From assembly GCF_002210285.1 (NCBI RefSeq), contig NZ_MWQE01000007.1, positions 108,509 through 172,508 of the forward strand: a DNA stretch of 64,000 nt, given 5' to 3'. A model generated the notes under the pieces. The model was not told the DNA's origin and searched no databases. It worked only from the letters and a program-made list of their open reading frames with translations. This DNA comes from Fibrobacter sp. UWR2. GTDB taxonomy: Bacteria > Fibrobacterota > Fibrobacteria > Fibrobacterales > Fibrobacteraceae. Positions 61,065 to 64,000 of the stretch are shown here, one piece after another. Within the stretch, counting starts at the first letter, position 1. Each line of letters begins with the position of its first letter. A program made the position numbers and the translations under genes.

Positions 61065-61493
61065 TTTTTTCGGAGAAAAGAAACCCGAGAGTTCCAAACC
61101 TTCATCAAGATCATCAAACCATACACCGTTGCAGTCAACTCGGCAGTTTTCCAGCTGTTTTCGTGTAGCTTTTCTCAGCGGTTCATAATCGCGGATGAGT
61201 TCCCGCCCAATCCGACCGTCTTTGAGTTCAACACAAATCGCGTCATTCTCGACCCAAAGTCTTTTTACATCTTTTTCCGTTATCTCATTCTTTTTCTCCT
61301 TCAAAGCCGCTTTCATGATAAGCGGCACAAGGTCTGAAACCGTAATTTTCCGTTTTTTCGCTTCAGCCTCAAGTTTTTCGACAACCCACACAGGCATTTC
61401 CCAAACACAATCCACAAAACCGTCACCAGTCGGTGTTTCGGATATAACCCTAAACGGGAAATCCTCTTTGCATTTTTCGATGTTGTTATTCAT
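61047..61493 (-). CDS. DUF2442-domain protein with ribbon-helix-helix-like N-terminal half
   Basis: 148 residues from the ATG at 61493, with GGAGG four bases upstream. Residues about 25-65 (WEMPVWVVEKLEAEAKKRKITVSDLVPLIMKAAL) resemble antitoxin-type DNA-binding segments. Residues about 75-148 are DUF2442-like (VKRLWVENDAICVELKDGR, NCRVDCNGVWFDDLDEGLEL). DUF2442 proteins often accompany DUF4160 in toxin-antitoxin-like pairs. No such partner is here, so it may be a solitary remnant. Confidence 0.65.
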   Translation of the reverse strand: MNNNIEKCKEDFPFRVISETPTGDGFVDCVWEMPVWVVEKLEAEAKKRKITVSDLVPLIMKAALKEKKNEITEKDVKRLWVENDAICVELKDGRIGRELIRDYEPLRKATRKQLENCRVDCNGVWFDDLDEGLELSGFFSPKKLEAIF

Positions 61494-61569
61494 ACAGCCT
61501 CCGTTTTGTGGTCGCATTTGCGGCCGGTTTATTGTTAGAGGCGTTCCCTTCAATCCAAATTTCAGGATA

Positions 61570-61611
61570 AAAAAAGAACGCATCTCGCCTTTCCTTAGAC
61601 GAGATGCGTTC
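61570..61611 (-). terminator. Hairpin terminator upstream of the DUF2442 gene
   Basis: Twelve-base stem GAACGCATCTCG/CGAGATGCGTTC followed on the minus strand by seven T residues. It may end transcripts coming from the FISUMP gene at 61852. Confidence 0.7.
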
Positions 61612-61851
61612 GGGCATTAATGTACCTAAGTTTTAGAAAAATGGCAAGGGGCGGAAGAAAATTTTACAATCCGTATTCGCCTTTTAGGGGGACTACTATG
61701 TAGTCCCTCGCCGTTCGGCTCGGCAACGCAGAAAAGCCAGCATTTCTGCGCTGCGCTCGCCTCACTGCTAGTCCTGGCGCTACTGCGTAGCGCAGGCTGC
61801 TGCGTCTCAATCATGGAAATGAGCACGCTCATTTCCGCGACCCTCGACTTG
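61612..61851. other. Non-coding stretch with several short hairpins
   Basis: Contains GGGGACTAC/GTAGTCCC, GGAAATGAGC/GCTCATTTCC and CAGAAA/TTTCTG hairpins. CTAGTCCT near 61769 repeats the end of the neighbouring FISUMP gene, so part may be a decayed copy. No gene seen. Confidence 0.45.
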
Positions 61852-62736
61852 CTAGTCCTTAAGGCAACGAACAGAAAACCCGAATTTCTTGTAGTCGCTA
61901 TACAGGCTCGCAGAGTCGCTGAGGTAGCTCAAAAGCATGCCGTACGCGAGGTTGCTGTAGCTCTCAGTAGAACTCCAGAAGAGCGCGTAGTTACCATCGT
62001 AGTGGTAACCCCCATTGCCGTCCCTGTCGCCGGCTGGAAGCGCCGAAAACCCGAAGGCATCCGAGCCATTGCCACTATTATACCATCCGGATGTGGACTT
62101 GAGCACCATGCCTGCGGTTGATCGACCGCCGACTGCCGTGAACAGGGCATTCCATTCCGTTGTATCAGGCAGGTGCCAGCCCTCGGGGCAGACTCCACGA
62201 ACGGGATAAGTCGGAGAACAAGTCTGATCATAACCACAACCCTTGCCGTTTGTACTCCACTCGCCCACACTGTCCATGGCCGCAGCCCATGTGTAAAGGC
62301 GGCCGTACTTGGTGCAGTTGGCAGGATCGTTGCCGTAGCACCAACTGGTGGAATCGGAGGTGTATCCATCATATTTATAGGGAACACCGGTGTAGGCGTA
62401 GTTCAGGTTTTCGGCCATCCACACCTGGTCACCGATTTTAACGGTCCTGTAGGTCTTACCGTCGCGGGAATCGGTCATAGTTCCGGTAGACACACTTGTC
62501 TCGCTATCGCTCGACTGCGGTGTGACGCCAGACGAAGACGATTCTACCCCCGGTTCATCATTCGGCCTAGCAGAAGGCGACCACGAATCGTCATCATCGC
62601 ACCCGACAACAGCAAACGCCACAATAAGCATGGATCCTATCGCCGCCTTGCGGCTCCCACCTTGGTGGCCATGCGCACTAGGCAACAAGTTGCCAAGTGC
62701 TGTCCGCCAGGATGACAGCTCAAAAAACTTCTTCAT
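61852..62736 (-). CDS. FISUMP lipoprotein whose signal region is encoded by a 90-bp repeat
   Basis: 294 residues from the ATG at 62736, with AAGGTG upstream. The N-terminus has an unusually long, non-hydrophobic part (SSWRTALGNLLPSAHGHQGG and on to about 34) before the hydrophobic MLIVAFAVVGC lipobox segment. That part is encoded by the repeat 62630-62719. A Ser-rich linker is followed by FISUMP: DSRDGKTYRTVKIGDQVW, AENLNYAYTG, KYGRLYTWAAAMDS, CPEGWHLPD, GFSALPAGD, FSVRCLKD. Full FISUMP domain; function unknown. Confidence 0.85.
   Translation of the reverse strand: MKKFFELSSWRTALGNLLPSAHGHQGGSRKAAIGSMLIVAFAVVGCDDDDSWSPSARPNDEPGVESSSSGVTPQSSDSETSVSTGTMTDSRDGKTYRTVKIGDQVWMAENLNYAYTGVPYKYDGYTSDSTSWCYGNDPANCTKYGRLYTWAAAMDSVGEWSTNGKGCGYDQTCSPTYPVRGVCPEGWHLPDTTEWNALFTAVGGRSTAGMVLKSTSGWYNSGNGSDAFGFSALPAGDRDGNGGYHYDGNYALFWSSTESYSNLAYGMLLSYLSDSASLYSDYKKFGFSVRCLKD
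62630..62719 (-). repeat. 90-bp direct repeat inside a lipoprotein gene, copy A
   Basis: Identical to 63911-64000 except for two adjacent bases. On the minus strand it begins GCTGTCATCCTGG and ends GATAGGATCCAT, the same ends as the short intergenic repeats at 42951 and 60045. Flanking codons of the two host genes are unrelated. Confidence 0.9.
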
Positions 62737-62877
62737 AAAAGCACCTTTGCCCAACAGCTTAATTTATCCTATGGAAATATAATCTTTCCAAACCCATTTG
62801 CAAACTCACACCAATTAAATTATATTCAAGAAACCCTCTCCAATTATTATTGGGGCATTTTTTAAGGAAGGACAAAC

Positions 62878-63015
62878 ATGGGTTTTCTATTTGATTTGCT
62901 AACCGATTTTTTGGCGTCACTGCTCAATTGGCGGCATATTCTAATTATATTGGGCCTTATCATTATAGGCGGCGCCATATATAAGTTCTTATCGCCGATG
63001 TTTGGCGCTTCGTAG
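62878..63015 (+). CDS. Small membrane protein (45 aa)
   Basis: 45 residues, ATG at 62878 with AAGGAAGGA upstream. N-terminal amphipathic segment (GFLFDLLTDFLASLLNW), one membrane helix (ILIILGLIIIGGAIY) and the end KFLSPMFGAS. Homologs not recognised. Its TAG stop directly abuts the stop of the convergent FISUMP gene. The good ribosome binding site is the main support. Confidence 0.6.
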   Translation: MGFLFDLLTDFLASLLNWRHILIILGLIIIGGAIYKFLSPMFGAS

Positions 63016-64000
63016 CTAGTCCTTTACGCAGCGGACAGAGAATGCATAATTCTTAGCGTAATCCATAACGCCCGAATACTCGTTTTCATAACTGGCGTAC
63101 AGAGAGAACGCCTGCTCCAGATCGGACTCGGTGGCGCTCCAGAAATCGGTGCCATCACCAAGGCCATCAAAAGAGCCATCTTCGATCCTAATGCCGGCTG
63201 GCAGGACATTAAAGCCGAAAGTATCTGTTCCGTTTCCGCCTTCATTCCAGCCGCTCTGCGACTTAAGAACCGTGCCCGCGATAGAATACCCGCCAACGTG
63301 GACGAGCATGTTCGAGAAATCGCGATAGTCCGGCAAATGCCACCCGTCAGGGCAAATACCATGCACCACATCGGGCAAGATATTCTTGCTACTCCTCATA
63401 TAGCCGCAATCCTGCGGATTCTCGCTATCCGTCGCGAGCGCTACAGAATCGATTGCCGCGGCCCAGGTATAAAGGCGTCCATACTTGGCGCAGTTATCGG
63501 GCTCATCGCCATAGCACCAGCTTTTGCCCTTGAGACTCGGAGTCTTCGCGCTATCTGCGTAATTCAGGTTCTCGGCCATCCACCACTGGTTTCCAAACTT
63601 CACGGTCTTGTAGGTTTTACCGTCCCGTTCATCTTTCAACTCGCCGTATTCGCAATTATCCTCCGCTTCCGCTTTGCACGCAACCGGCATCACAAAGGAA
63701 CTGGATGACTTTACGCTGCTGCTAGATTCCGTTTTCTTTTCAGAAGAACTTGAAATCAATTTGGATGATGAAGAACTTCGCGATGCACTGGACTTGTTTG
63801 GTTCTTTTGCCGAAGACGAACTCTTTTGTTCTTCGGCACCGCTAGATTCCGTGTCGGGGCCCGGAATGACGGAAGACGAATCGTCGCCGCACGCCGTTAA
63901 AAACACGAAAATGGATCCTATCGCCGCAATGCGGCTCCCACCTTGGTGGCCATGCGCACTAGGCAACAAGTTGCCAAGTGCTGTCCGCCAGGATGACAGC
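63016..64000 (-). CDS. FISUMP lipoprotein with repeat-encoded signal region (5' end outside window)
   Basis: The reading frame stays open to the right edge (LSSWRTALGNLLPSAHG...), in the same frame as in the gene at 61852-62736, so the true start lies beyond 64000; a start at 63969 is possible but less likely. Lipobox FLTAC follows the repeat-encoded part. A Ser/Lys-rich linker precedes a complete FISUMP domain: DERDGKTYKTVKFGNQWW, AENLNYADS, KYGRLYTWAAAIDS, CPDGWHLPD, FSVRCVKD. Confidence 0.85.
   Translation of the reverse strand, partial: LSSWRTALGNLLPSAHGHQGGSRIAAIGSIFVFLTACGDDSSSVIPGPDTESSGAEEQKSSSSAKEPNKSSASRSSSSSKLISSSSEKKTESSSSVKSSSSFVMPVACKAEAEDNCEYGELKDERDGKTYKTVKFGNQWWMAENLNYADSAKTPSLKGKSWCYGDEPDNCAKYGRLYTWAAAIDSVALATDSENPQDCGYMRSSKNILPDVVHGICPDGWHLPDYRDFSNMLVHVGGYSIAGTVLKSQSGWNEGGNGTDTFGFNVLPAGIRIEDGSFDGLGDGTDFWSATESDLEQAFSLYASYENEYSGVMDYAKNYAFSVRCVKD
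63911..64000 (-). repeat. 90-bp direct repeat inside a lipoprotein gene, copy B
   Basis: 88 of 90 bases identical to 62630-62719; it may continue past the window edge. Confidence 0.9.

Overview
The window looks like a chromosomal segment of a Fibrobacter species (phylum Fibrobacterota). It has five lipoproteins with the Fibrobacter-type FISUMP paralogous domain. It also has two GH8 glycoside hydrolases, secreted proteins with type IX (Por) C-terminal sorting tails, a meso-DAP type murein cluster, and many TTG/GTG starts chosen by good Shine-Dalgarno sequences. Most genes are on the minus strand.

Layout. 0-6.0 kb: division and cell-wall cluster mraZ-rsmH-ftsL-ftsI-murE-murF, with murF running off the left edge and a MraZ-type operator over the promoter. 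6.2-11.8 kb: secreted and lipoprotein genes, a radical SAM/SPASM protein with a thioredoxin-reductase-like flavoprotein, and a cytoplasmic GH8 enzyme paired with a MORN-FISUMP lipoprotein. 11.8-15.0 kb: argJ, greA, holA and a small HEAGH metallopeptidase. 15.1-21.1 kb: type IV pilus alignment cluster pilMNO-(P)-Q, in which PilP is replaced by a large AMIN/coiled-coil/SH3/PilP fusion. 21.1-24.9 kb: PilZ protein, a probably inactive dihydroorotase, pyrB and pyrR. 24.9-37.0 kb: FISUMP protein, cyclophilin, tRNA-Ala, an M23 peptidase, a DUF2334 deacetylase, uppP, htpG, DUF1846 and a secreted GH8.

37.2-58.3 kb is the most interesting part: a complete sulfur-assimilation island on the minus strand. 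It contains sulfate uptake (a porin-like protein, sulfate-binding lipoprotein, CysTWA) and ATP sulfurylase (CysDN). An AprAB-type APS reductase takes the usual place of CysH, and a small siroheme/ferredoxin sulfite reductase follows. Downstream are MetY, serine acetyltransferase, and two ubiquitin-like sulfur-carrier systems. One carrier system is TusA-like/ThiS-like/MoeB/JAMM. The other is a MoaD-ThiF-rhodanese fusion plus a second JAMM. Between them sits a family 2A encapsulin overlapping the gene of its presumed cargo, a cysteine desulfurase with a disordered extension of about 180 residues. Six operons of this island start with the same gap-free 70-bp promoter module (TTAT-N11-ATAA box, -35 TTGGAC, 18-bp spacer, -10 TATATT). 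This points to one LysR-type regulator controlling the island. I infer a route sulfate to APS to sulfite to sulfide to carrier-protein thiocarboxylate to homocysteine/cysteine, with the encapsulin as a sulfur store or reaction compartment.

58.4-64 kb: ilvC, then a more AT-rich segment with an orphan PDZ lipoprotein and a DUF2442 protein. Two FISUMP lipoproteins follow whose signal-peptide regions are encoded by a 90-bp repeat of the same general type as intergenic repeats elsewhere in the window. Many short palindromic repeats (GTCATyCTGG...GATAGrATCCA and GTCATTCCCGCG types) lie between genes. No insertion sequence, CRISPR array or rRNA was seen.
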